Positions 1-8,917 of a stretch of DNA of 64,000 nucleotides are shown here, in pieces. The stretch lies in assembly GCA_028279185.1 (NCBI GenBank), contig JANQSS010000051.1, positions 1-64,000 of the forward strand, in the 5' to 3' direction. This DNA comes from Saprospiraceae bacterium. Lineage in GTDB: Bacteria; Bacteroidota; Bacteroidia; Chitinophagales; Saprospiraceae. The notes below the pieces were generated by a model. That model did no database searches and was not told where the DNA came from. It saw only the letters and a program-made list of their open reading frames with translations. The translations under genes were made by a program, and so were the position numbers. Within the stretch, counting starts at the first letter, position 1. The number at the start of each line of letters is the position of its first letter.

Positions 1-977
1 CTCATGTTAAAATGGGCAATGCATTGTACAATCTAGGTATGGCGTATCGCAATGACATTGAACGATTGGACTTATCATCTGAGGCATTTGCTCGATTTGT
101 TGACATTCAACCAGCGGATGCACGCGTTCCGGAGGCGTATTATTTTCTTTACCTAAATGCTAAGGATGCGGGTGAGTTAACTAAAGCGCAGCATTATGCA
201 TCAATCCTCCAAGACAAGTTTCCTGGAACTAAATATGCGCTTATTGCAGCAGATCCATCCTATGTGAACGAACTTTTGAGTGCAAATAATTCTATCGAGT
301 CATTCTATGATGCCACCTTTGCGGCCTTCGAAAATGAAGATTATAAGCGGGCATATGATGCGTTTGAAGAAGCTAAGACCCGATTTGGTACGGGTCATCC
401 GTATATTTCGAAATTTGCCCTATTACAGGCGATGGCGGTTGGTAAATTGCAAGGAAAAGAACAGTATATTGAGACATTGCGCACAGTAGTGGCCCAATAT
501 CCGAATACGCCAGAACAAATTAGAGCAAGAGAAATTATTCGATTCCTCGGTGGAGATGAAGATGCCTTTGATAAATCCTGGAATGCTGAATTGATTGTTT
601 CCACATTTAAATACGAGCCGGATAAATTGCATTATGTTGTTGTCGTTTTGTACAACGAGGATGTGGTAAAGATCGATGAGGCGAAAATCGCGGTTAATAA
701 TTATAATAATTTGTTCCATAAATTGGAAAAATATAGTATTCGCAGTTTTATCATAAATCGTGATGATAAAACACCTGCTATATTAATTCGGAAATTCGAT
801 AATAAGGACCAGTCTATGGCCTACTATAATGAAGTGGATAAACGGATGGAAGATTTTTTGCCGAAAGAAGCAGATGCTGAAGTCTATGCCATCTCCCAGC
901 ATAATTACAGAGAAATGATCAAAGCAGGAGGAATCGATAGCTACAGATCATTTTTTGATGATAATTACTTGAGATAA
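1..977 (+). CDS. SprE/PorW-like type IX secretion protein, C-terminal part (5' truncated)
   Basis: The frame is open to the left edge of the window, so this is the C-terminal part of a larger protein. The visible 324 or so residues start with helical, TPR-like repeats (Ala/Tyr/Leu-rich helix pairs, roughly residues 1-190). They end in a mixed alpha/beta domain with a terminal signature (ISQHNYREMIKAGG, then YRSFFDDNYL) that I associate with SprE/PorW. These are periplasmic TPR lipoproteins needed for T9SS secretion and gliding. The lipoprotein signal would lie outside the window. T9SS cargo elsewhere in the window (41.8, 53.3 and 60.3 kb) and a PorP/SprF homologue at 23.8 kb fit this role. 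A generic TPR protein is the alternative, because the family call rests on the C-terminal tail. Confidence 0.62.
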   Translation, partial: HVKMGNALYNLGMAYRNDIERLDLSSEAFARFVDIQPADARVPEAYYFLYLNAKDAGELTKAQHYASILQDKFPGTKYALIAADPSYVNELLSANNSIESFYDATFAAFENEDYKRAYDAFEEAKTRFGTGHPYISKFALLQAMAVGKLQGKEQYIETLRTVVAQYPNTPEQIRAREIIRFLGGDEDAFDKSWNAELIVSTFKYEPDKLHYVVVVLYNEDVVKIDEAKIAVNNYNNLFHKLEKYSIRSFIINRDDKTPAILIRKFDNKDQSMAYYNEVDKRMEDFLPKEADAEVYAISQHNYREMIKAGGIDSYRSFFDDNYLR

Positions 978-1060
978 TTCTGTACCTGTTTCCTCCTTTA
1001 AATAAAGTCGTGCTACATTCTTTCAATGCACGACTGGGGCTAAACATCTTACACAGCATT

Positions 1061-1984
1061 ATGCAATATTCGAAGTTTTCCTACCACGTAAACTGTCCGA
1101 CAATACGACAAATATGCCGTCTATTTCTCTGTCATGTTGTTCTTCTGGGCCATCTTTTTCTCGGACCCTGTATGGCACAAGGTGTTGATTGCCATGACCC
1201 AAGGTGGTCACCCGACGGCAGTAGAATAGTATTTTGTTCGAATGCTGACGGGGATTTCGAAATTTTTACGGTAAGCCGTAATGGGAATAATCTAAAGCAG
1301 TGGACGCAAAATCAGTATTATGATTCAAACCCATCGTATTCTCCTGATGGAAAGACAATTTTATTTCAATCAGAACGAGGTGGCATCTCCGAATTTTATT
1401 CCATTGAATTGACAGATGGGTACATACATAAAATAGCGTCAATCGACGGAGTAAAGGGTGCTAGCGAATACTCACCAGATGGAGAATTTATAGTTTTTGA
1501 GTGCCAAAAAAATGATATAAATGATATTTATATTATGGACCGATACGGTGGAAATATTAGAAATTTGACAAACAGTACATTCAATGATTTCCGACCAACA
1601 TGGTCCATTGATGGCAAGTCAATATTCTATTATTCAAATAAGGAGGGGAATTATGCACTTTATTCAATGGACTTAAATAGAACAGAAAGCAGACGCATTC
1701 TTTTTTTGAGTGGTCATCAAGTTGATCCGTCTCCTATGAAAAATGAAATTAATTTGCTATTTGTTTTAGACACAATGTCTAGACAGGATTTATGCATGCT
1801 CGATTTGAATACGGGGCAACATGAAGTGGTTATTCGTGATGTTAACGATATTATGTTGCCATCCAGCTCCCCCGCGGATAAAGAAATTGTATTCGTTACT
1901 TCACAATCCGGGAACGCCCATATTTCTATATTGAACACAAATTCAAAAGAAATTCGCAGGTTAAACATCTTTAATCACCGCTAG
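1061..1984 (+). CDS. Exported TolB-like PD40 beta-propeller protein
   Basis: The protein of about 307 aa has a hydrophobic export segment (residues about 18-38, ending in MAQG) and then at least four PD40/TolB-type blades. Each blade carries the (Y/W)SPDG or WSIDG turn followed by an aromatic-rich strand, as in PRWSPDGSRIVF, SYSPDGKTILF and EYSPDGEFIVF. Such propellers act as periplasmic or surface protein-protein scaffolds, and no enzymatic residues are visible. An in-frame GTG at 1010 would add 17 residues of non-signal-like sequence, so I prefer the ATG at 1061, which still leaves a rather long n-region. It stands alone between the SprE/PorW-like gene and mtaB. The specific partner is unknown. 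Confidence 0.75.
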   Translation: MQYSKFSYHVNCPTIRQICRLFLCHVVLLGHLFLGPCMAQGVDCHDPRWSPDGSRIVFCSNADGDFEIFTVSRNGNNLKQWTQNQYYDSNPSYSPDGKTILFQSERGGISEFYSIELTDGYIHKIASIDGVKGASEYSPDGEFIVFECQKNDINDIYIMDRYGGNIRNLTNSTFNDFRPTWSIDGKSIFYYSNKEGNYALYSMDLNRTESRRILFLSGHQVDPSPMKNEINLLFVLDTMSRQDLCMLDLNTGQHEVVIRDVNDIMLPSSSPADKEIVFVTSQSGNAHISILNTNSKEIRRLNIFNHR

Positions 1985-2055
1985 GCCAGCCAACTGCATG
2001 AATGTATGCTATATGCAAACGGACGGCACAAGAGCTCCGATAGTTAAATCTTCAA

Positions 2056-2063
2056 TACTTTTG
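2056..2063 (+). promoter_or_regulatory. Promoter -7 element (TACTTTTG) for mtaB
   Basis: This is a perfect match to the Bacteroidota TAnnTTTG element. It ends 4 nt before the ATG at 2068, so initiation about 5-7 nt downstream would give a leaderless mRNA. I see no TTG at the -33 spacing. Confidence 0.6.
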
Positions 2064-2067
2064 CGTG

Positions 2068-3417
2068 ATGGCAACACCAGGATCATTTACAATTCATACA
2101 CTGGGTTGTAAACTTAATTATGCAGAGTCTTCAACTTTGTCACGTCAATTGCGTGAAGCCGGCTGGCATCAGTCAACCATGCATGACATGGCCGACGTAT
2201 GCATTATCAATACCTGTTCGGTAACTGAATTTGCGGATAAAAAATGCAGGCAGGCCGTCCGTCGATTTAAGCGAAATAATCCTGCGGCCAAAGTAATTGT
2301 AACGGGCTGCTACGCACAGCTGAAGCCGACAGAAATCAGCAACATGGAGGGGGTCGATCTCGTCCTGGGCGCGGCGGAAAAATTTAATCTATTGCAACAT
2401 CTTGAAAATTTGCAATTAGGTATGCCGGTCGATCAAATAATTCGAGGTCCTATAAAGCACCATGAACAGTTTTTTGCTTCGTATTCGACCAATGATCGCA
2501 CGCGTGCTTTTCTGAAGGTACAGGATGGGTGTGATTATAAATGCAGCTTTTGCACAATTCCTCAGGCACGCGGAAAAAGCCGAAGTGCTTCAATCGAGCA
2601 TGTTTTGATACAAGCCCAGGAACTGATAGCTATGGGAATAAAAGAAATTGTGCTCACCGGCGTCAATATTGGAGACTTTGGCCTTGATTCCGAGTCAGGT
2701 CATCGTAAGTTCAAATTCATCGATTTACTGCGCGAGTTGGACAATCTTGACATTCCCCGTATTCGGATTTCGTCCATAGAACCAAACTTATGTACAGATG
2801 AAATTATTTCATTTGTTGCTGGATCTAAAAGGTTTATGCCGCATTTTCACATGCCTCTTCAATCGGGAAGCAACGAAATGCTAAAACGAATGCGTCGGCG
2901 TTATCCAGTTGAGCTGTATCACGATCGCGTTGAGCTTATCAAAAAACTTATGCCGCATGCATGCATCGGCGTAGATGTAATCGTAGGTTTTCATGGCGAG
3001 TCCAATACGCACTTTGATGAGACGCGCGCTTTCTTACATGATATTGAAGCTTCTTATTTTCATGTCTTTACTTACAGTGAACGGAGCAATACACATGCTG
3101 AAAAAATGGACGGAGTTGTTCCTATGGAATTAAGGAAATTAAGAAATCGCGTTTTACGCAACCTTTCAGATAAAAAAAGACACTATTTCTATAATCAGCA
3201 TATAAAATCGACGCGTCCTGTATTATTCGAACAAAATGTTCAAACGAGTCATGGAGGAAAATTTGCCCAGGGGTTTACAGACAATTATATCAAAGTGAAT
3301 TGCTCGACAAAATTGGATCTTCAAAATGAAATTCACTCCGTTCGACTAACGAAGATTAACAAAGAAGACATAGCAATGGGACGATTAATTGAGCAGCCCG
3401 TTTCACACCTCAATTGA
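2068..3417 (+). CDS. mtaB: tRNA ms2t6A37 methylthiotransferase MtaB
   Basis: This radical-SAM enzyme adds a methylthio group to N6-threonylcarbamoyl-adenosine 37 of tRNAs. The 449-aa protein shows the UPF0004 domain with three cluster cysteines (C14, C50, C81). The radical-SAM CxxxCxxC follows at C155/C159/C162 (DGCDYKCSFC), and a TRAM-like region lies at the C-terminus. The N-terminal TLGCKLNYAES is typical of MtaB rather than MiaB or RimO. A GTG lies directly before the ATG; I chose the ATG because the -7 element sits 4 nt upstream of it. The gene is monocistronic, with lgt 55 nt downstream under its own promoter. Confidence 0.9.
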   Translation: MATPGSFTIHTLGCKLNYAESSTLSRQLREAGWHQSTMHDMADVCIINTCSVTEFADKKCRQAVRRFKRNNPAAKVIVTGCYAQLKPTEISNMEGVDLVLGAAEKFNLLQHLENLQLGMPVDQIIRGPIKHHEQFFASYSTNDRTRAFLKVQDGCDYKCSFCTIPQARGKSRSASIEHVLIQAQELIAMGIKEIVLTGVNIGDFGLDSESGHRKFKFIDLLRELDNLDIPRIRISSIEPNLCTDEIISFVAGSKRFMPHFHMPLQSGSNEMLKRMRRRYPVELYHDRVELIKKLMPHACIGVDVIVGFHGESNTHFDETRAFLHDIEASYFHVFTYSERSNTHAEKMDGVVPMELRKLRNRVLRNLSDKKRHYFYNQHIKSTRPVLFEQNVQTSHGGKFAQGFTDNYIKVNCSTKLDLQNEIHSVRLTKINKEDIAMGRLIEQPVSHLN

Positions 3418-3457
3418 TGCCTATTTAGGATTGGTGAATCAATAAGAATATCCAATG

Positions 3458-3465
3458 TAATTTTG
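3458..3465 (+). promoter_or_regulatory. Promoter -7 element (TAATTTTG) for lgt
   Basis: A perfect TAnnTTTG lies 7 nt upstream of the lgt ATG at 3473. The predicted transcript begins at, or within a few bases of, the start codon. Confidence 0.55.
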
Positions 3466-3472
3466 GCAAAGT

Positions 3473-4708
3473 ATGTATCCTGATTTATCATATCTATTGG
3501 CGGATTGGTTCGGAACTCCGGCGGACAATGCATTTTCTATTATTAAAATGTTTGGCCTACTGCTTGTGACAGCATTCCTGGCCAGTGCCTATACGCTGCA
3601 ATCAGAATTGAAAAGAAAAGAATCCGAAGGCTTATTACAAGCAATGGCGGTTCGTGTAAAAGAAAGGCAAGTCACCTATTGGGAAATAATTAGCAACTCG
3701 CTATTGATTTTTGTTCTTGCATTCAAGTTACCCTATATCGTAGCAAACTTTGATGAAATGAAAGCCGATCCACTTGTATTGATTTTTTCATCAAAAGGTG
3801 TACTTCCGCTAGGTATATTATTTGGCCTCGGTTGCCTGGTTTATATGGCCTATCGAAAGGTGTCCATCGAAAAAAATGCAAAAACTATTACCCAAATTAT
3901 TCGACCGCACGAGCGAGTACCGGATATTACCATGATGGCCGCTTTCTTTGGAATACTTGGTGCAAAATTATTTGTTATTTTAGAAAATAAACAATCCATG
4001 AAGGCCTTCATGGAAAACCCTATTCAGGAATTATTTTCTGGTACAGGGTTGGCTATTTACGGTGGATTAATTGTGGCATTTATCGCTGTTATGCTATATG
4101 TAAGACGATTTAATTTTCCGCCATTGCACGTCATGGATGCGGCAGCTCCAACATTGATTCTGGGATATGCCGTTGGCCGACTGGGATGTCATTTCTCAGG
4201 TGATGGCGATTGGGGAATCGTCAATTCAATGACAAAACCGGGATGGTGGCTACTGCCGGATTGGACTTGGGCATATGATTACCCTAATACCGTGGTCAAG
4301 TATATTAATCCGGAAAGTGGAAACCACCTGATAGAAATCCCGGATTGCAATGGCTATCGAACAGCTGACGGCAGTCGACCCATACACTGCAAAAAGCTGG
4401 CAAAGGCCGTTTTTCCGACACCCATTTATGAAACCGTGCTTGGATTAATAATGTTTGCGCTGCTTTGGGTATTGCGAAAACGAATTAAAATTGCAGGGAT
4501 ACTGTTTTTTGTCTATTGCTTTATCAATGGATTGGAACGCTTTTGGATCGAAAAAATTCGGGTAAACGACAAACATGATTTTCTTGGTATCAATGCCACA
4601 CAGGCTGAAGTCGTCTCTGTATTGCTTATGGGTATAGGAATTGTCGGGAGTGTCTATTTATGGAACCAATCACGCGTTCAGAAGAAAAGTTTGATAGAAG
4701 ATCGATGA
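3473..4708 (+). CDS. lgt: Prolipoprotein diacylglyceryl transferase (Lgt)
   Basis: Lgt transfers diacylglycerol from phosphatidylglycerol to the lipobox cysteine of preprolipoproteins in the inner membrane. The 411-aa polytopic protein carries the family signature region GYAVGRLGCHFSGDGDWG (the Gly-Arg-Leu-Gly loop), the later PTPIYE motif, and the INGLERFWIEKIR region near the last helix. It is longer than the roughly 290-aa proteobacterial enzyme, with an insert between the signature and PTPIYE (residues about 250-310), as is common in Bacteroidota. The usual GRLGNF(I/M)NGE loop is diverged: Cys-His replaces Asn-Phe and GDGDWG replaces NGE. An ATG start 7 nt after a promoter element supports this start. 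Confidence 0.88.
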   Translation: MYPDLSYLLADWFGTPADNAFSIIKMFGLLLVTAFLASAYTLQSELKRKESEGLLQAMAVRVKERQVTYWEIISNSLLIFVLAFKLPYIVANFDEMKADPLVLIFSSKGVLPLGILFGLGCLVYMAYRKVSIEKNAKTITQIIRPHERVPDITMMAAFFGILGAKLFVILENKQSMKAFMENPIQELFSGTGLAIYGGLIVAFIAVMLYVRRFNFPPLHVMDAAAPTLILGYAVGRLGCHFSGDGDWGIVNSMTKPGWWLLPDWTWAYDYPNTVVKYINPESGNHLIEIPDCNGYRTADGSRPIHCKKLAKAVFPTPIYETVLGLIMFALLWVLRKRIKIAGILFFVYCFINGLERFWIEKIRVNDKHDFLGINATQAEVVSVLLMGIGIVGSVYLWNQSRVQKKSLIEDR

Positions 4709-4797
4709 TGTATAAAGGCCTTAACGAAACATGTATGAATGTTAACAATTATTAACAAACCTGCGCCGTACTTTTACGTCCTAAGCTAAAAATCACG

Positions 4798-5223
4798 ATG
4801 AACCGACTTTTAATCAACACTATTATGCTGATGGCTGTTCTTTTTTTAGGACATGCTGCTCATGGTCAGGAGCATAAAGAGGTGCCTCAAGAACTCAAAT
4901 CTCTACTAAAGTTTGACAAGCAACTCATCGAATTGGGTAAGGTCAAAAAGGGTGAAAAACGGGAGGCGACATTCGAATTTACAAATGTTAGCGATCAAGA
5001 TGTTGAGATTGAGTTTATTTCTGTTTGTGAATGCACGGAATATGATCATACCAGTCTACCTGTGAAACCTGGAGAAAGAGGAAAAATTGAAATTATATTT
5101 GATAGCTCGGAGAAAGACAAGTCAGATAAAATTACATTGGATATTCTATTGACGAATGTTGAACCTACAACGGGTTATCAAATTGTAGAACAATGCTTTT
5201 ACACCTTTGAGTTGGAAGAATAA
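4798..5223 (+). CDS. Exported DUF1573 (ASH/HYDIN-like) protein
   Basis: The 141-aa protein has a clear signal peptide (hydrophobic residues 4-20, cleavage after HAAHGQ). It also has one immunoglobulin-like DUF1573 domain, recognisable by FDKQLIELGKVKKGEK, the FEFTN strand, a Cys-x-Cys (CEC) in the middle, and VKPGERGKIEIIFDSS. The domain is common in Bacteroidota secreted proteins, but its molecular role is not established. A near-match promoter element (TACTTTTA, 4769-4776) lies 21 nt upstream. It has no obvious functional link to lgt or the GNAT gene. Confidence 0.8.
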   Translation: MNRLLINTIMLMAVLFLGHAAHGQEHKEVPQELKSLLKFDKQLIELGKVKKGEKREATFEFTNVSDQDVEIEFISVCECTEYDHTSLPVKPGERGKIEIIFDSSEKDKSDKITLDILLTNVEPTTGYQIVEQCFYTFELEE

Positions 5224-5267
5224 AGAGTAAACCGGCTTTATATTTTCCTTTTTTGTTGTTCTTCAGA

Positions 5268-5275
5268 TAATTTTG
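5268..5275 (+). promoter_or_regulatory. Promoter -7 element (TAATTTTG) for the GNAT gene
   Basis: A perfect TAnnTTTG ends 16 nt upstream of the ATG at 5292, which implies a leader of about 10 nt. Confidence 0.5.
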
Positions 5276-5291
5276 ATGATAAGTCGATGCA

Positions 5292-5822
5292 ATGCCAAAC
5301 GTTCGAGAAGCACATATTGAAGATATTAATCGAATAGCAGATTACTGGCTGCTCTCTGATCGACAACACTTACACGATATGGGGGTAGATATATCAAAAA
5401 TTCCTTCGCGCAGTGAGTTTCGAGCTATGCTCACAAATCAAATGTCGCTACCAATAGAAGAACGAAATGCCTATTGTCTAATTTGGGAAATTGATGGCGT
5501 TCCTTGCGGACACTCAAATACAAATCCTACGAAATTCGGTGACGAAGCTTTCTTTCATGCACATATTTGGGATGCAAATCACCGACGATCCGGTCATGGC
5601 CTTACGCTACTGGATGAATCAATTAAAACGTTTTTCGAAAAATTAAAGTTGAAAAAACTCATTGGTGAGCCCTACGCATTAAATCCAGCTCCCAATCGAC
5701 TATTGGAAAAATTGGGGTTTACTTTTATAAAAAAATATCGCACCATACCCGGTTCAATATTATTTGAGCAGGAAGTGAATCGATATGAAATGCTCTCAGA
5801 AACATTTTATAAAAATAAATAA
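5292..5822 (+). CDS. GNAT family N-acetyltransferase
   Basis: The 176-aa cytoplasmic protein has a GNAT fold pattern. The N-terminal VREAHIEDINRIADYW is the usual first strand and helix. It is followed by a beta-hairpin (CLIWEIDGVPCGHS), a motif-A-like segment (AHIWDANHRRSGHGLTLLDES) replacing Q/RxxGxG/A, and a C-terminal GEPYALNPAPNRLLEKLGF that matches the 'N.ps.rl.eklGF' motif. The acceptor substrate cannot be inferred. The CoA-binding loop is degenerate (RRSGHG), so activity should be tested rather than assumed. It converges with the membrane protein gene at 5841. Confidence 0.78.
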   Translation: MPNVREAHIEDINRIADYWLLSDRQHLHDMGVDISKIPSRSEFRAMLTNQMSLPIEERNAYCLIWEIDGVPCGHSNTNPTKFGDEAFFHAHIWDANHRRSGHGLTLLDESIKTFFEKLKLKKLIGEPYALNPAPNRLLEKLGFTFIKKYRTIPGSILFEQEVNRYEMLSETFYKNK

Positions 5823-5840
5823 AAACAAAATTGGGCACTC

Positions 5841-6485
5841 CTATTTTGCATAAGGCCTGTCTTTGCTGTATAACGAAACATGTAAATGATCGGCTGTGCC
5901 GATATGGCGAAGTGTGTTGAACCCCATCAACCGGAAGTACCATTCAACTGCTGTATTGACAAAAGATGAGCGTCCTAAAGTGCGCATATCCAGTGCATGG
6001 ACATACCCATCTGACTGTTTATAATGCAATGAATGTTGTTTGGCCTTAAGTCCCATTTTTTTGTAATCTTCTGGATATCTGTTTGCGTCTGTTATTAGAA
6101 GATTACGGTCGACAATGATTAATGTTGATACTGCCAAACGCAAAATAGGGTGCAATTCGCGAAACTCACTTCGGACTTCTGTATGTTTCACATTTTTTCC
6201 AGAAATATAGAACAAGCTATAGGCAGAAAATGCAAAAACAACAAATCCGGCTGCGTACGCACGTCTTTTCATAGCCATCCATGTGCCGATTTTACCTGTG
6301 ATTTTACTATACATGACGGAAAAATATACAGCCATCAATAGCGTAGTTGCAACTCCGCCCACTGCTAAAGCCACCCAACCTCCGATCTCGTAATTGATGT
6401 AGGCGAATACGGATAGCCGAATAAAGAGAATAAATGGAAGGGTCAATAAAAGAATTAAGTAAAGGATACGTAATAAAAATCGCAT
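5841..6485 (-). CDS. Membrane-anchored protein with M15 peptidase-like domain
   Basis: The 214-aa protein has three N-terminal membrane segments (residues about 5-30, 36-62 and 75-95) and then a soluble domain. The soluble part carries an arrangement resembling the zinc site of M15/DUF882-type D,D- or L,D-carboxypeptidases: SLH (H154), ALDM (D166) and DHLH (H200/H202), with LxxxxxxIIVDRN upstream. This would place a peptidoglycan-acting domain outside the inner membrane. The fold assignment is my inference from this spacing. The loop between the first His and the Asp is longer than the canonical SxHxxGxAxD. It is divergent from pdeM. Confidence 0.5.
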   Translation of the reverse strand: MRFLLRILYLILLLTLPFILFIRLSVFAYINYEIGGWVALAVGGVATTLLMAVYFSVMYSKITGKIGTWMAMKRRAYAAGFVVFAFSAYSLFYISGKNVKHTEVRSEFRELHPILRLAVSTLIIVDRNLLITDANRYPEDYKKMGLKAKQHSLHYKQSDGYVHALDMRTLGRSSFVNTAVEWYFRLMGFNTLRHIGTADHLHVSLYSKDRPYAK

Positions 6486-6708
6486 GTAATGTGAACTAAA
6501 TAATTGTGACCTTGCCTGAAAGGTAATGCATTCTTAATAGATTGAATAGAGCATTCGATATGATGCCAGATTAATCGGATCAATGGGCTGCAGCTTTTAT
6601 TGTATTGTAATCTGCAATGCACATTCATTACTTCGTTCACCCCAAACTAGAGGATCAAAAGTCATTATTTTGTCAATCACCCAAATTAACTTATTCTTGC
6701 TGTCGATC

Positions 6709-7362
6709 ATGTCAGAGCAAATAATATACAACTTGGCCTGTTATGGCGAACGATTTAAACTTCATGCTAGTGGAGCTTTATATTGGAAGCGGAAGCGATG
6801 GTTGATAATTAGTGATGTGCATTTAGGAAAAAGCGCCCATTTTCGAAAGCAAGGCATGGCCGTTCCGAATCGTATTGATATCGATGATCTCAAAAAAGTT
6901 GCCAACCTCATAAAGGTATTTAATCCGAATCGCGTGTTGTTTCTTGGAGATTTATTTCATGCTGAATATAATTCTGCTTGGGAGCGACTGGCCAGTTTCA
7001 CAAATAATTACCGAAAGGGACTATTTTATCTGATTCTGGGGAATCATGATGTACTTTCCGATTGGCACTACGGACGATCCAATCTTATTGTACAAAAAGA
7101 GATGAACGCAGGGCCATTTTTGTTTACGCATATTCCAGCAAAATTGCGTGACGGTAAAATTAATATTTGCGGACATTTACATCCAGGTGTTCTGCTCCAT
7201 GGACGCGCCCGTCAGCGCATACATCTATCGGCATTTTTCTTTCGGATGCAGTCTATTATCGTTCCGGCTTTTGGTCGATTTACGGGTAGTATTTCCATTA
7301 AGCCAAAGAAGGATGATATCGTAGTGGGAATCGCTGAAAATGAACTCGTTCGCATCCAATAA
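6709..7362 (+). CDS. pdeM: PdeM-like metallophosphoesterase (ligase-associated DNA damage response type)
   Basis: This is a 217-aa calcineurin-like phosphoesterase with all metal-binding motifs: ISDVHLGK (Asp, His), FLGDLFH (Asp), LGNHD (Asn, His), and a terminal CGHLHPG. The HLGKSAHFRKQGMAVPN segment is characteristic of PdeM, a small phosphoesterase usually encoded beside an ATP-dependent DNA ligase, an Lhr-like helicase and a ligase-associated exonuclease. None of those partners is adjacent here. I chose the ATG at 6709 because upstream in-frame sequence from 6583 is not family-like, and a near-match promoter element (TATTCTTG, 6692-6699) lies 9 nt upstream. Confidence 0.82.
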   Translation: MSEQIIYNLACYGERFKLHASGALYWKRKRWLIISDVHLGKSAHFRKQGMAVPNRIDIDDLKKVANLIKVFNPNRVLFLGDLFHAEYNSAWERLASFTNNYRKGLFYLILGNHDVLSDWHYGRSNLIVQKEMNAGPFLFTHIPAKLRDGKINICGHLHPGVLLHGRARQRIHLSAFFFRMQSIIVPAFGRFTGSISIKPKKDDIVVGIAENELVRIQ

Positions 7363-7391
7363 AAGGATGTCTTGTTTTTCACCATCTCTTC

Positions 7392-7399
7392 TATCTTTG
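7392..7399 (+). promoter_or_regulatory. Promoter -7 element (TATCTTTG) for asnS
   Basis: A perfect TAnnTTTG lies 20 nt upstream of the ATG at 7420, giving a predicted short leader of about 14 nt. It sits inside the longer frame that begins at the TTG at 7372 and so argues against that start. Confidence 0.55.
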
Positions 7400-7419
7400 C
7401 GCTTCTAAAAATCAAAGGT

Positions 7420-8856
7420 ATGTTTGGACGACAGTATATTTCGACGCTACTAGTCACACAGCCAGTGGGAGAAGACGTAACGGTCAAAGGCTGGGTACGC
7501 ACGTTTCGTAATAATCAATTCATTGCTATAAATGATGGTTCCTGTCAGGAGACAATTCAGGCTGTATTGGAAATGGGGCAATTCGACGAAGAAACTGTCA
7601 AAAACATTGCTCCGGGATCGGCCATTGGGGTGAAAGGACAACTGGTAGAATCGCAGGGAAGAGGACAGGTTGTGGAAATTAAAGTAGACGATTTAAAAAT
7701 TTACGGTAACAGCCCAGCTGATGCGTACCCGCTTCAACCGAAGCGTCATAGCCTGGAGTTTTTGCGGGAAAATGCACACCTGCGATTTCGCACAAATACA
7801 TTTGGCGCAATTTTTCGAATTCGACATTTGGCGTCATTTGCAATTCACAAGTTCTTTCACGAACGCGGATTTTATTATTTGCATACACCAATCATTACCG
7901 GGAGCGATGCGGAAGGAGCCGGAGAAATGTTTCGGGTGACCGCATTGGATCCTAAAAATCCACCTCTTGATGATTCCGGTGAGGTAGATTATTCGAAAGA
8001 TTTTTTCGGCAATGAAACGAATCTTACCGTGTCGGGGCAATTGGAGGCTGAATTAGGTGCGCTTAGTCTTGGAAATGTCTATACGTTTGGGCCTACGTTT
8101 CGAGCAGAAAATTCGAATACAACCAGGCATCTAGCTGAATTTTGGATGATAGAGCCGGAAATTGCGTTTGCCGATCTCGGTGATAATATGCAATTAGCTG
8201 AAGACTTATTGAAGTATGTTATTGAATTTGTGATAAATAATGCGCCCTCTGAATTGTCGTTTTTAGAAAATCGATTAATACAAGAGGAAAAACAAAAACC
8301 TCAGCATGAGCGATCGGAAATGTCGCTCATGGACAAATTAAAGTTTTGCGTGCAAAATGAGTTTCAAAGATTAACATATACAGAGGCCATTGATATTTTA
8401 AAAAATTGTAAGCCAAATAAGAAAAAGAAATTCCAATTTGTCATAGATGAATGGGGTGCCGATTTACAGTCGGAACATGAGCGGTACTTAGTTGAAAAGC
8501 ACTTTAAGAAACCCGTGATTTTATTTGATTACCCTAAAAATATTAAGGCCTTTTATATGCGATCCAATGATGATGGAAAAACAGTAGCGGCCATGGATAT
8601 TTTATTTCCCGGAATCGGCGAAATAGTAGGTGGCAGTCAACGAGAAGAGCGGCTCGAGATTTTAAAAGAACGCATGGCTGAGATGGATATTCCGGAGCAT
8701 GAATTGGATTGGTATTTGGATATACGAAAGTATGGTTCATGCCCGCATGCCGGATTTGGCTTGGGCTTCGAACGGCTTGTTCAGTTTCTTACAGGCATGG
8801 GTAATATTCGAGATGCTATACCGTTTCCTCGATTCCCCGGTCATGTGCGATTTTAG
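7420..8856 (+). CDS. asnS: Asparagine--tRNA ligase
   Basis: AsnS charges tRNA-Asn. The 478-aa class IIb synthetase has an N-terminal OB-fold anticodon-binding domain (VKGWVRTFRNNQFIAINDGSC) and then the class II catalytic core: motif 1 around FFHERGFYYLHTPIIT, motif 2 TFRAENSNTTRHLAEFWMIEPE, and motif 3 GFGLGFERLVQFLTGM. The SNTTRH loop is diagnostic of Asn rather than Asp specificity. Full length for the family. The in-frame TTG at 7372 would add a non-homologous extension, so the ATG at 7420 is chosen. It is followed immediately by a 10-bp tandem repeat array. Confidence 0.95.
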   Translation: MFGRQYISTLLVTQPVGEDVTVKGWVRTFRNNQFIAINDGSCQETIQAVLEMGQFDEETVKNIAPGSAIGVKGQLVESQGRGQVVEIKVDDLKIYGNSPADAYPLQPKRHSLEFLRENAHLRFRTNTFGAIFRIRHLASFAIHKFFHERGFYYLHTPIITGSDAEGAGEMFRVTALDPKNPPLDDSGEVDYSKDFFGNETNLTVSGQLEAELGALSLGNVYTFGPTFRAENSNTTRHLAEFWMIEPEIAFADLGDNMQLAEDLLKYVIEFVINNAPSELSFLENRLIQEEKQKPQHERSEMSLMDKLKFCVQNEFQRLTYTEAIDILKNCKPNKKKKFQFVIDEWGADLQSEHERYLVEKHFKKPVILFDYPKNIKAFYMRSNDDGKTVAAMDILFPGIGEIVGGSQREERLEILKERMAEMDIPEHELDWYLDIRKYGSCPHAGFGLGFERLVQFLTGMGNIRDAIPFPRFPGHVRF

Positions 8857-8860
8857 ATTT

Positions 8861-8911
8861 TATCGTCTCAAACCGTCTCAAATCGTCTCAAACCGTCTCA
8901 AATCGTCTCAA
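8861..8911. repeat. Five-copy 10-bp tandem repeat between asnS and fic
   Basis: Five exact-length copies of a 10-mer alternate between ATCGTCTCAA and ACCGTCTCAA, giving a 20-bp super-period. A sixth, diverged copy (ATCGTATCAT, 8914-8923) runs into the palindrome at 8918. The array starts 5 nt after the asnS stop and ends about 40 nt before the Fic start. It could be regulator-binding direct repeats or simple slippage expansion. Confidence 0.9.
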
Positions 8912-8917
8912 AAATCG

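Noticed and set aside
1010-1060. GTG start for the PD40 protein
   Set aside because: The extra 17 residues precede the export signal and are not signal-like; the ATG at 1061 is simpler.
6583-6708. Longer N-terminus for PdeM
   Set aside because: The extension is not family-like and lies upstream of the near-match promoter element.
7372-7419. TTG start for asnS
   Set aside because: The promoter element TATCTTTG lies within it and the residues are not part of the AsnS family.
8861-8911. CRISPR-like array
   Set aside because: The units are contiguous 10-mers with no spacers, so this is a simple tandem repeat.
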